Source: Pseudomonas khavaziana
GTDB lineage: Bacteria; Pseudomonadota; Gammaproteobacteria; Pseudomonadales; Pseudomonadaceae
DNA: 64,000 nucleotides
Assembly: GCF_019145205.1 (NCBI RefSeq)
Contig: NZ_JAHSTT010000008.1
Span: 1-64,000, forward strand
Direction of reading: 5' to 3'
Shown here in pieces: positions 7,677-15,324 of this stretch (position 1 is its first letter; each line of letters opens with the position of its first letter). The notes beneath the pieces were generated by a model that saw only the letters and a list, made by a program, of their open reading frames with translations, made no database searches and had not been told where the DNA came from. Both the position numbers and the translations under genes were made by a program.

Positions 7677-8654
7677 TCACTGTTTCCAGACAGCTGCGTT
7701 CACCAGGTTTTGCGGCCGCTCACCCGACAAGGCCTGCAGCAGATTATCCACCGCACACTTGGCCATCGCCTCCCGCGTCTCATGGGTGGCCGAGCCGATA
7801 TGCGGCGTCGCCACCACGTTGTTCAAACGCAGCAACGGTGAATCGTGGCTGAGCGGTTCTTTCTCGAACACATCCAACCCCGCCGCCCGGATGGTGCGTT
7901 GCTGCAACGCTTCGACCAGCGCAGCCTCGTCCACCACCTTGCCCCGGGAGATATTGATAAAGATCTTCTCCGGCCCCATCAGCGCGAATTCTTCCGTGCC
8001 AATCAACTTCTCGGTTTCAGCGGTCAGCGGCAGGGTCAGGCAGACAAAATCCGCCTCTTTGAGCAAGTCCTGGAGACTTCGGTACTGCGCGCCAAAGCGC
8101 GCCTCCACCGCCGGTTTGGGCGAATGGCTGTGGTAGATCACTGGCATGCCGAAGCCAAAATGACCGCGCTGGGCCAAGGCTTCGCCGATGCGGCCCATGC
8201 CGATGATGCCCAATGTCTTGCCATGCACATCGCTGCCGAAGTGGGCCGGGCCGATGTTCTTGTTCCACTGGCCGGCACGCACCATGTCGGCCAGCTCGAC
8301 CACACGCCGGGCAGTCGCCATGATCAGCGCAAAGCCGGTGTCGGCGGTGGTTTCGGTGAGCACATCCGGGGTGTTGCTGAGCAGGATGCCGCGTTGGGTC
8401 AAATAATCGATGTCGTAGTTGTCGACGCCCACGGATACGCTGGCGACTGCCTCCAGCCTGGGTGCCAGGTCGAGCAACTGGGCGTCCAGGCGCAGGCTTG
8501 CACCCAACAGACCATGGGCGCTGGGCAGCGCATCGCGCAGTTTGGCCAGGCCGGTCCCATCCAGTGCATCGATCAGCGTGACCTCGGCCTGCTCATGCAG
8601 GCGGGCCATCAGTGGCGCGGAGAGTTTCTTGTACAACACAACGGACTTTTTCAT
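7677..8654 (-). CDS. kguD: 2-ketogluconate-6-phosphate reductase (2-hydroxyacid dehydrogenase)
   Basis: 325 residues of the D-2-hydroxyacid dehydrogenase family. The NAD(P)-binding motif GIIGMGRIGEALAQRG lies at ~150-165. Catalytic Arg is in NISRGKVVDEAAL, the Glu in FEKEPL, and His in TPHIGSATHETR. Sequence alone would fit glyoxylate/ketogluconate reductases in general. Its place as last gene of ptxS-kguEKTD assigns reduction of 2-keto-6-phosphogluconate to 6-phosphogluconate. Its ATG overlaps the kguT stop by four bases (ATGA), implying coupled translation. Confidence 0.9.
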   Translation of the reverse strand: MKKSVVLYKKLSAPLMARLHEQAEVTLIDALDGTGLAKLRDALPSAHGLLGASLRLDAQLLDLAPRLEAVASVSVGVDNYDIDYLTQRGILLSNTPDVLTETTADTGFALIMATARRVVELADMVRAGQWNKNIGPAHFGSDVHGKTLGIIGMGRIGEALAQRGHFGFGMPVIYHSHSPKPAVEARFGAQYRSLQDLLKEADFVCLTLPLTAETEKLIGTEEFALMGPEKIFINISRGKVVDEAALVEALQQRTIRAAGLDVFEKEPLSHDSPLLRLNNVVATPHIGSATHETREAMAKCAVDNLLQALSGERPQNLVNAAVWKQ

Positions 8655-9943
8655 GAGGTTTTTACCTTCAACTCCAGGGTTGGCGCCGGCGAGCGGTCAC
8701 TGGCGCCGGGCTTGAGGAAAATCGTCAGCACCACCGACAGCAACAGCGCGCCGCTCATCAACAGGTACGAAGCGCCGGGAGAACCGGTGCTGCTGTTGAG
8801 GTAGCCCACCAAATACGAGCCGCCGAACGAGCCCAGCGCGCCCATGCTGTTGATCAGCGCCATGGCGCCGCCGGCGACGTTGGCTGGCAGGATTTCCGGG
8901 ACGATGGCGAAAAACGGGCCATAGGGTGCATACATGCACGCCCCGGCGATCACCAGGAGGGTGTAGGACCACCAGAAATGTTCGGCGCCCAACACGTAGG
9001 ACGCATAGAAGGCAATGGACGCAATCAGCAACGGCGGCCACACAAAGCGCTTACGTTTTTGCAGTTTGTCCGAGCCCCAGGACACCACCAGCATGCCGAT
9101 CACCGCTGCCAGGTACGGCAGCGCCGAGAGCCAGCCGGCTTCGACCATGTCCATTTGCAAGCCGGCCTTGAGGATCGACGGCAGCCACAGCACAAAGCCA
9201 TACACGCCGATGCTCCAGCAGAAGAATTGCAGGGCGAGGATGATCACCTTGGGAGAGCGGAACGCCTCGGCGTAGTTCTTCACCGCCTTGATACCGACCT
9301 GTTCGGCGGCGAGGGCGGTTTCCAGGTCTTTTTTATGCTGTTCACTGAGCCACTTGGCGTCGGCGGGTTTCTCATCCGCCAGTTTCCACCAGATAAACGC
9401 CCACAACACCGCCGGCAGGCCTTCGATGATAAACATCCAGCGCCAGCTGAAATGCTGCACCAGGTAGCCCGACACCACCGACATCCACAGCATGGTCACC
9501 GGGTTGCCGAGGATCAGGAAGGTATTGGCCCGCGAGCGTTCTGCACGGGTGAACCAGTGGCACAGGTACACCAGCATTGCCGGCATCACCGCCGCTTCGA
9601 CGACCCCGAGCATGAAGCGGATGGCGATCAGCATATAGGCGTTGGATACTACGCCGGTCAGGGTCGCCAGGCCGCCCCAGAGGATCAGGCTGACGAAGAT
9701 CAGTTTCTTGACGCTGCGCTTCTGCGCATAGATCGCCCCGGGTACCTGGAAGAAAAAGTAGCCAAGAAAAAACAGTGCACCGAGCAGCGATGACATGCCC
9801 GGTGTGATCATCAGGTCTTCGGCCATCCCGGAGGCGGCGGCAAAGCCGTAGTTGGCACGGTCCAGGTAGGCCAGGCTGTAGGTGATAAACACGATGGGCA
9901 TGATGTACCACCAGCGGCGGGTGGCGAGTTTCACGGTTTCCAT
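8651..9943 (-). CDS. kguT: 2-ketogluconate transporter (MFS, anion:cation symporter type)
   Basis: 430 residues with 12 predicted membrane helices. The N-terminal YLDRANYGFA motif is typical of the ACS family of the major facilitator superfamily, which carries sugar acids. The long polar loop between TM6 and TM7 (DEKPADAKWLSEQHKKD...) fits the fold. AGGAG lies just upstream of the ATG. Position between the kinase and the reductase supports uptake of 2-ketogluconate made by periplasmic glucose oxidation. Confidence 0.88.
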   Translation of the reverse strand: METVKLATRRWWYIMPIVFITYSLAYLDRANYGFAAASGMAEDLMITPGMSSLLGALFFLGYFFFQVPGAIYAQKRSVKKLIFVSLILWGGLATLTGVVSNAYMLIAIRFMLGVVEAAVMPAMLVYLCHWFTRAERSRANTFLILGNPVTMLWMSVVSGYLVQHFSWRWMFIIEGLPAVLWAFIWWKLADEKPADAKWLSEQHKKDLETALAAEQVGIKAVKNYAEAFRSPKVIILALQFFCWSIGVYGFVLWLPSILKAGLQMDMVEAGWLSALPYLAAVIGMLVVSWGSDKLQKRKRFVWPPLLIASIAFYASYVLGAEHFWWSYTLLVIAGACMYAPYGPFFAIVPEILPANVAGGAMALINSMGALGSFGGSYLVGYLNSSTGSPGASYLLMSGALLLSVVLTIFLKPGASDRSPAPTLELKVKTS

Positions 9944-9988
9944 GGGGTTGCTCCTGAGCTTGTTGTAGTTGTGGCAACAGGTAATGGG

Positions 9989-10930
9989 TCAAGCAACGGA
10001 TCGTGTGGGCAGTTCGCTGCGGCTGGGCAAGCCTTCCATATCGCCACGACTCTGCACGGCGCGGCTGCCGATCCAGTTACCGCGCTGCACCGCCTCGGGA
10101 AAGCTTGAGTTTTCCAGCAGGGCGCTGATCATGCCCACGGCAAAACCATCGCCGGCGCCGACGGTGTCCACCACTGTCTCCACCTTTACTGCCGCGACAA
10201 AACCCTGGTCCATGTGGGTGCGGTAATAGGCGCCGTCGGGACCGAGCTTGATCGCCACGGCTTCGGCGCCCTGGTCGAGGTAGAACGCGGCGATGTCGGC
10301 AGGGTCGTCGAAGCCGGTGAGCAGGCGACCCTCACTCAGGCCGGGCAATACCCAGTCGGCCAGGCCGGCGAGGGCGTTGATGTCGCGGATCATCTGCGCC
10401 TGGCTGGCCCATAGGGAGGGGCGCAGGTTCGGGTCGAACGACACGCTGCGTCCGGCCTTGCGCATCTGCGTCATCAGCTCGAAGGACAGTTCACGGGTGG
10501 CATCCGACAATGCCGGTGGAATCCCGGTGGCGTGCAGATGACGGGCTTGAAGCAGCGCGGGGCTGATATCGGCGATGGACAAATGACTGGCCGCCGAGCC
10601 TCTGCGGAAGTACTCCACCTGGGGATCTGCGCCGGCTTCTTCACGGGACTTGAGCTGAAAACCGGTGGGGTGCAGCGGATCGACCGCTACATGACGGCAA
10701 TCGAGCCCCTCCTTGCTCAGCGTCTCGACCACAAAACGCCCAAGGGAGTCGTTACCCACTCGGCTCAGCCAGGCGACGTTGAACCCCAGGCGCGACAAAC
10801 CAATGGCGACATTGCTGTCGGCACCGGCAATGCGCTTGTGGAACTGCCCGACCTGGGCCAGATCGCCGGTCTGCTCGGCGACAAACATCGCCATGGTTTC
10901 ACCAAACGACAGGATATCGATCTCAGACAT
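9989..10930 (-). CDS. kguK: 2-ketogluconate kinase (PfkB family)
   Basis: 313 residues. PfkB family marks: the N-terminal substrate-side motif AGADSNVAIGLSRLG and the C-terminal anion-hole/catalytic motif DTVGAGDGFAVG with the catalytic Asp. In the kgu pathway it phosphorylates 2-ketogluconate at C6. The ATG at 10930 overlaps the kguE stop by eight bases (ATGTCTGA). I chose this start over a GTG-type start nine codons earlier, because that would lengthen the overlap and add a non-family leader. Confidence 0.9.
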   Translation of the reverse strand: MSEIDILSFGETMAMFVAEQTGDLAQVGQFHKRIAGADSNVAIGLSRLGFNVAWLSRVGNDSLGRFVVETLSKEGLDCRHVAVDPLHPTGFQLKSREEAGADPQVEYFRRGSAASHLSIADISPALLQARHLHATGIPPALSDATRELSFELMTQMRKAGRSVSFDPNLRPSLWASQAQMIRDINALAGLADWVLPGLSEGRLLTGFDDPADIAAFYLDQGAEAVAIKLGPDGAYYRTHMDQGFVAAVKVETVVDTVGAGDGFAVGMISALLENSSFPEAVQRGNWIGSRAVQSRGDMEGLPSRSELPTRSVA

Positions 10931-11705
10931 GGGCGTTCTCCACATGGGGTTGGCCAAGGTGGGCGAGGGTGGCGACCTGCTGCGCGGTGACCTTGATCAA
11001 GTCATCGCCCTGCAACGGAAATTCCACCGCCCGGGTAATACCTTGAGTCATGTGCTTGAGCAGTTGTTCCCACAGATGCAGGTCGGTGGCGCCGGGCGGC
11101 AAAGCCACCAGCTTACCGTCCGGGCGACGGGCCACGGCCTTGCAGTGCAGGTAATCCACATGCCGGCCCAGCAGGCGTGCGGCGGTGAGCGCGGATTGGT
11201 CCTGCCACTGCCAGTTGCCGATGTCGAAAGTCATCTTCACCGGCAGGCCCAGGCGTTCGACTTCGGTGAAAAACCGCTGCATCGGTTCGATGCGCCCGCC
11301 GTGCAGGGTCTGGTCGTTTTCCACCAGCAGCCTGACCGGGTGGCGATTGAGCAGGGCGTGCAAGCGTTCAAGGTCGTTGGTGTCGGTGAAGTAGCCGAGG
11401 GAGACTTTCAGCCAACCCGATCCGAACGCCTGGGCACGGTCCAGGGTTGCGGCAAGTTCGGCATTGGGCTGGGCCCGGCCGGCGACCCAGAGTTCCAGGG
11501 GCGACGAAAACACGCTGTCCAGGCCCTGCTCGGCGGCGGCCTGGGCCAAAGTGGCGGGGTGTTCATTGGTCAGCAGTTCTTCACGCCATTCGATGCGCCG
11601 GGCGCCGGCGGCGCTGAGCAACGCGACAAAACTCAATTGGCCCTGCTGGCGCACAAGCTCGGCGCCGTAGCTGGAAAGACTGATGGAGACGGGGTATTTA
11701 TGCAT
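10923..11705 (-). CDS. kguE: Sugar-phosphate isomerase/epimerase-type protein KguE
   Basis: 260 residues of the xylose-isomerase-like TIM barrel family. Probable metal-binding positions lie in LLVENDQT, KMTFDIGNW and DYLHCKAV. It is the first gene after the PtxS operator and belongs to the conserved Pseudomonas 2-ketogluconate operon. Its precise step is not settled in the family; an epimerase role is inferred from fold. A GAGGTAA ribosome site precedes the ATG. Confidence 0.87.
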   Translation of the reverse strand: MHKYPVSISLSSYGAELVRQQGQLSFVALLSAAGARRIEWREELLTNEHPATLAQAAAEQGLDSVFSSPLELWVAGRAQPNAELAATLDRAQAFGSGWLKVSLGYFTDTNDLERLHALLNRHPVRLLVENDQTLHGGRIEPMQRFFTEVERLGLPVKMTFDIGNWQWQDQSALTAARLLGRHVDYLHCKAVARRPDGKLVALPPGATDLHLWEQLLKHMTQGITRAVEFPLQGDDLIKVTAQQVATLAHLGQPHVENAHV

Positions 11706-11718
11706 TGTTGTTTACCTC

Positions 11719-11732
11719 TGAAACCGGTTTCA
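11719..11732. promoter_or_regulatory. PtxS operator upstream of kguE
   Basis: TGAAACCGGTTTCA, a perfect 14-bp palindrome and the known PtxS target, 14 bases before the kguE ATG. PtxS bound here would block kguEKTD; 2-ketogluconate is the known inducer. Confidence 0.92.
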
Positions 11733-11751
11733 TTTTCATGCGCAGAACAAA

Positions 11752-11841
11752 TGTGGGAGGGGGCTTGCTCCCGATAGCAGTGGGTCAGCTAAAGATAAGC
11801 TGACGGACATGCCGCCATCGGGAGCAAGCCCCCTCCCACAG
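11752..11841. repeat. REPIN overlapping the 3' end of ptxS
   Basis: TGTGGGAGGGGGCTTGCTCC pairs with the mirror copy ending CCCTCCCACA, with TCAGC...GCTGA inner arms. The right half lies inside the ptxS reading frame and encodes its last ~17 residues; the left half is in the kguE promoter region. Confidence 0.9.
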
Positions 11842-12856
11842 GGAGCTGGGTGGAGCCGCGGATAATCAGCTCGGGCAAGAAATCCAGGGTGCGGGCTGGT
11901 GCCGTGTCGCCGCGCAGGCGCTTGAGCAAGCAGTCGAAGGCGCTGGCGCCAATCGCCTGTGTCGGCTGGGCGAGGGCGGTGATGCCGTTGCCCACCAGCG
12001 GGTACCAATCCAGATCATCCAGGGCGATCAGACCGACATCGTTGAACAGCTCGCAGCCCAATGCCTTGAGCGCGCGCGTGCAGGCCAGCGCAGCAATACC
12101 GTTGGCGCAAAAAAGCGCCTTGGAGCCGGGCTTGGCCAGAAAGGTCTGCAGGCGGCTTTCCAGTTCGTCATCCAATTCAACCACGGCACCGGTCAAGCCT
12201 GAGCGCCGGGCAAGCTCGGCCTTGAAACTCTCCAGGCGCTCCAAACGTGAGCTGGTGCCATCGGTGGTCTCGCTCACCAGCAGCACATTGCGGTAGCCCT
12301 GCTGTTCAAGATGTTCCACCGCGATACGTACCGCCGCCGGGTTATCCAGGCCCACCAGGTCGCTGTGCAAGGGTTCGACCTTGCGGTCGACCAGCACCAG
12401 CGGCATTTCCCGTTGCAGTTCCAGCAGTTGGTCGAGGTGGTGGCCGAGGGTGTTCACGATAAGCCCTTCGATGTTGTACGAGCGCAGCGCCGCCAAGTGC
12501 TGGCGCTCCTGTTCGTCATCGCGGTCGGTGTTGCACACCACCAGGCTGTAGCCGTGCTGGCGGCAGGCGGTTTCGACGCCGTGCATCACGGCAATGGAAT
12601 AGGGGTTGCGGATATCAGCTACCAGCATACCGATCAGGCGCGTACGCCCACGCTTAAGGCCGCGGGCCATCTGGTTGGGGCGATAGCCGAGTTCGTCGAT
12701 AGCCTGTTCGATACGCAGGGCGATGGCATCGGAGAGCAGGGCACGGTCATCGCCGATGAAGCGCGAGACGCTGGCCTTGGACACGCCAGCGCGCTCGGCG
12801 ACATCGAGCATGGTCACGCGGCTGCGCTGGGCAGCGGAAAAGTTGTTCACGGCCAT
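11789..12856 (-). CDS. ptxS: LacI-family repressor PtxS
   Basis: 355 residues. The LacI helix-turn-helix is at ~14-60 (TMLDVAERAGVSKASVSRFI), with the hinge helix ending YRPNQMARGL. A periplasmic-binding-protein-like effector domain follows (LIGMLVADIRNPYS...). It binds the two TGAAACCGGTTTCA sites flanking it and represses itself and kguEKTD. The natural family end is near RGST; the last residues (LPVGGGLLPMAACPSAYL) are encoded by a REPIN, so this copy carries an odd tail. Confidence 0.93.
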   Translation of the reverse strand: MAVNNFSAAQRSRVTMLDVAERAGVSKASVSRFIGDDRALLSDAIALRIEQAIDELGYRPNQMARGLKRGRTRLIGMLVADIRNPYSIAVMHGVETACRQHGYSLVVCNTDRDDEQERQHLAALRSYNIEGLIVNTLGHHLDQLLELQREMPLVLVDRKVEPLHSDLVGLDNPAAVRIAVEHLEQQGYRNVLLVSETTDGTSSRLERLESFKAELARRSGLTGAVVELDDELESRLQTFLAKPGSKALFCANGIAALACTRALKALGCELFNDVGLIALDDLDWYPLVGNGITALAQPTQAIGASAFDCLLKRLRGDTAPARTLDFLPELIIRGSTQLPVGGGLLPMAACPSAYL

Positions 12857-12883
12857 TGACCTTCTGTTCTTATTGGAATGACT

Positions 12884-12897
12884 GAAACCGGTTTCAG
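12884..12897. promoter_or_regulatory. PtxS operator upstream of ptxS (autoregulation)
   Basis: A second exact TGAAACCGGTTTCA, extending to a 16-bp palindrome (12883-12898), lies 27 bases upstream of the ptxS ATG. It fits negative autoregulation. Confidence 0.92.
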
Positions 12898-12958
12898 GAA
12901 ACCATTAAAGTAGGAAAGTCGTCAAGAAATTGTAGGACGTGACCGGATGACCGGGTAT

Positions 12959-13558
12959 TCAGCGAAACACGCTCACCCAGGTTGCAGCCAGCAGAACCAG
13001 CGCCATCGCGCGATTGAACCATTGCATGGCTTGGGCCGACCGCAGTATCCGGGCTGAACCCGAGCCCAGCAGTGCCCACAGACCCAGACAGGGAAGTGAA
13101 ATCAGAAAAAACACCAAAGACAGGTACATCACCTGGCTCTCGCGCTGCGCGCCAGTACCCGCAAATACGCTCACCACTGCCAGCGCCATCACCCAGGTCT
13201 TAGGGTTGACCAATTGCAGCGCCGCGGCACCGGACAGGCCCAAGGGTTGCTGCCTGGCATCGGCCTGGATGGCTTGAGCCGGGGCGCTGAAGATTCGCCA
13301 GGCCAGAACACTCAGCCAGGCTACGCCGACCCATTGCATCGCGGTTTGCACCTTGGGCGTTTGCACCAGCGACTGGCCGATCCCGCAGCCCACCAGCAGC
13401 ACGATCCCCGCAGCTCCCGCGCAGGCACCGAAAATGATCGGCAGCGCAGCCTTGAAACCGTAACGGGCGCTGTTGCTCAGCACCAGGATATTGGTGGGCC
13501 CGGGTGTAATGGAGGCGACGAATGCAAACAGCATGAAAGGGAACAAGGTGGACTGCAT
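12959..13558 (-). CDS. LysE/RhtB-family amino acid exporter
   Basis: 199 residues with about six membrane segments. The N-terminal LysE signature is FVASITPGPTNILVLSNSARYG (TPGPTN core), and the mid-protein NPKTWVMAL is also typical. These carriers export amino acids or related small molecules. ATG 13558 chosen: GGAG lies nine bases upstream. The gene lies 55 bases downstream of an AraC regulator on the same strand, a common pairing in which the regulator controls the exporter. Confidence 0.9.
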   Translation of the reverse strand: MQSTLFPFMLFAFVASITPGPTNILVLSNSARYGFKAALPIIFGACAGAAGIVLLVGCGIGQSLVQTPKVQTAMQWVGVAWLSVLAWRIFSAPAQAIQADARQQPLGLSGAAALQLVNPKTWVMALAVVSVFAGTGAQRESQVMYLSLVFFLISLPCLGLWALLGSGSARILRSAQAMQWFNRAMALVLLAATWVSVFR

Positions 13559-13613
13559 GGCGGGGAGACTCCGATGAACCAATCGATGGAGTCGATCTTC
13601 ACAAGCCCTGCGG

Positions 13614-14453
13614 TCAACTGTCTGGAAGATTTGAGCAGCGCTTGCGATAGGCGGCGGGTGTCAGGCCGTAGGCACGCACGAACCAGCGGCCCAAGTGGCT
13701 TTGATCGGCGAAGCCCAGGGCCATCGCCACCGCTGCCGGCTGCTCGCCTTTGGCCAACAAACGCCGGGCGCGGGCCAGCCGCAGCTGCACCAGGTAAGCG
13801 TGGGGCGCCAGGCCGAAGGCGCTCTTGAAGGCGCGACTCAGGCGAAAGCGATCGACACCGCACGCCAGGGCCAACTCGTCCATGCCCACGTCCTGATGCA
13901 GGTGGGCGTGCAGGTAGTCCCGTGCCTTGTGGGCCACCCGCGGTAAACGGGGATCGTCGCGGTAGCGCATGCGCCAGTAGAGCTGGCCGGTCAGGCGTTC
14001 CAGCAATTGGTCCAGGGCACTTTGCCGCACGATCCGCAGTTCGCCGTGGTGCAAGCTGTGAAATGCCTGGCTGGTGGCCAGGGCCAGGCGTGGGTCGTTG
14101 GCCAGGGTGCACGCGAAGCTCAACTGATGGTGAGCGGGCGCTTCCTCGAATACGCTGCAGATCTCCCGCTCCAGCCAATGCGGGTCGAGGTAGAGCATGC
14201 GGTAAGTGAAGCCATCAACAGTAGGCGCATGGCCATCGTGGATCTCACCAGGCTCCAGCAGAAACACCTGGCCCGGCACGCTGTCATGTCGCGTGCGCCG
14301 GCAGTTGAATTGCTGCACGCCTTGTTCGGTGACGCCCACCAGATAGCTGTCGTGCCAATGGGGGTCGTAGGCATGGCCCTCGAAATGCGCGCGCAGGGTC
14401 TCGATGCCGGTGTCGGCGTCCTGGGACAGGTCAATCCAATTGTGCGCGGGCAT
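13614..14453 (-). CDS. AraC-family regulator with N-terminal cupin domain
   Basis: 279 residues. An AraC_binding cupin-like domain fills ~10-150 (HWHDSYLVGVTEQGVQQF, EPGEIHDGH). Two helix-turn-helix motifs follow at the C-terminus (DELALACGVDRFRLSRAFK and AVAMALGFADQSHLGRWF, ending GLTPAAYRK). It probably activates the LysE-type exporter immediately downstream in response to an amino acid. The inducer cannot be read from sequence. Confidence 0.92.
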   Translation of the reverse strand: MPAHNWIDLSQDADTGIETLRAHFEGHAYDPHWHDSYLVGVTEQGVQQFNCRRTRHDSVPGQVFLLEPGEIHDGHAPTVDGFTYRMLYLDPHWLEREICSVFEEAPAHHQLSFACTLANDPRLALATSQAFHSLHHGELRIVRQSALDQLLERLTGQLYWRMRYRDDPRLPRVAHKARDYLHAHLHQDVGMDELALACGVDRFRLSRAFKSAFGLAPHAYLVQLRLARARRLLAKGEQPAAVAMALGFADQSHLGRWFVRAYGLTPAAYRKRCSNLPDS

Positions 14454-14527
14454 ACAACACCGAGGCTGAATGTAGTGTGTGCAATTGGCGCCGACAACGG
14501 GGAGGGCGTCTAGAAGATTTGTGCAGT

Positions 14528-15169
14528 CTAGCCAAACAAACCGGCGGCGATGTTGATCGAAAAGCCCAGAATTGCCGTGTTGAACAGAAAACCGATCAAT
14601 GAGTGCCCCAGCACTACCTTGCGCAGGCTACGGGTAGCGACGCCCACATCCGAGGTCTGCACGGCCACGCCGATGGTGAAGGAGAAATACAGGAAATCCC
14701 AGTAATTGGGGGTGAGCAAGCCTTCGGCAAAGCGCAGTGCCGGCTCCTTGCCCTGCCAGGTGTAATAGAGCCTGGCGTAGTGCACGCTGAAAATCACCCC
14801 GATCAGCAGCCAAGAGCCGATCACCGTCAAGCCGGTAAAACCGTAGTGCAACAAGCGCTCGGAGCTGGCCAGGTCCTTGCTGCCCACCAGTTCGAAGGTG
14901 ATAGTCGCCAGGCTGGCGATGGCGGCGATGCATACCATGAACAACACCAGCCCGGCGTTCTCGTCTTCGATCTCGGCGATGCGCTTGACGTCCTCGGCCT
15001 TGGCGCGAACGGTCAGCCACAGCATCAGTATCAGGTAGGTCCAGACCCCGGCGTTCCAGCCGATGAGGACTTTGCTCGTGAGGCTGTCAGCGGGTACCAG
15101 AATGCCCACGGCAAGTCCCAGTGCGGCTGCGGATGAGAGGCGAGGGTGAGTGCGGGCGAGGAAGGGCAT
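14528..15169 (-). CDS. DUF1345 membrane protein
   Basis: 213 residues with about five membrane segments. The family signature NYWDFLYFSFTIGVAVQTSD occurs near residue 155, followed by a final SxxxFLFNTAILGFSINIAA segment. The function of DUF1345 proteins is unknown; the FYFSF/T-type motif loosely recalls a pore region of ion channels. Downstream is the AraC gene on the same strand, 74 bases away. Confidence 0.85.
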   Translation of the reverse strand: MPFLARTHPRLSSAAALGLAVGILVPADSLTSKVLIGWNAGVWTYLILMLWLTVRAKAEDVKRIAEIEDENAGLVLFMVCIAAIASLATITFELVGSKDLASSERLLHYGFTGLTVIGSWLLIGVIFSVHYARLYYTWQGKEPALRFAEGLLTPNYWDFLYFSFTIGVAVQTSDVGVATRSLRKVVLGHSLIGFLFNTAILGFSINIAAGLFG

Positions 15170-15213
15170 GGTGGGTCACAGCTGACGATAGTTGAGCAGA
15201 CTGTACCTGATCC

Positions 15214-15302
15214 TGTGGGAGGGGGCTTGCTCCCGATTGCGGTGTATCAGTGCCAAATAGGCTGACTGACACACCGTAATCGGGAGCAAGCCCCCTCCCA
15301 CA
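15214..15302. repeat. REPIN between the RND permease gene and the DUF1345 gene
   Basis: A near-perfect doublet: TGTGGGAGGGGGCTTGCTCC...GGAGCAAGCCCCCTCCCACA, with GCGGTGTATCAG/CTGACACACCG inner arms. It lies past the 3' end of the pump gene. Confidence 0.92.
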
Positions 15303-15324
15303 TTTTTAATTGTGCTTGGCTGGA

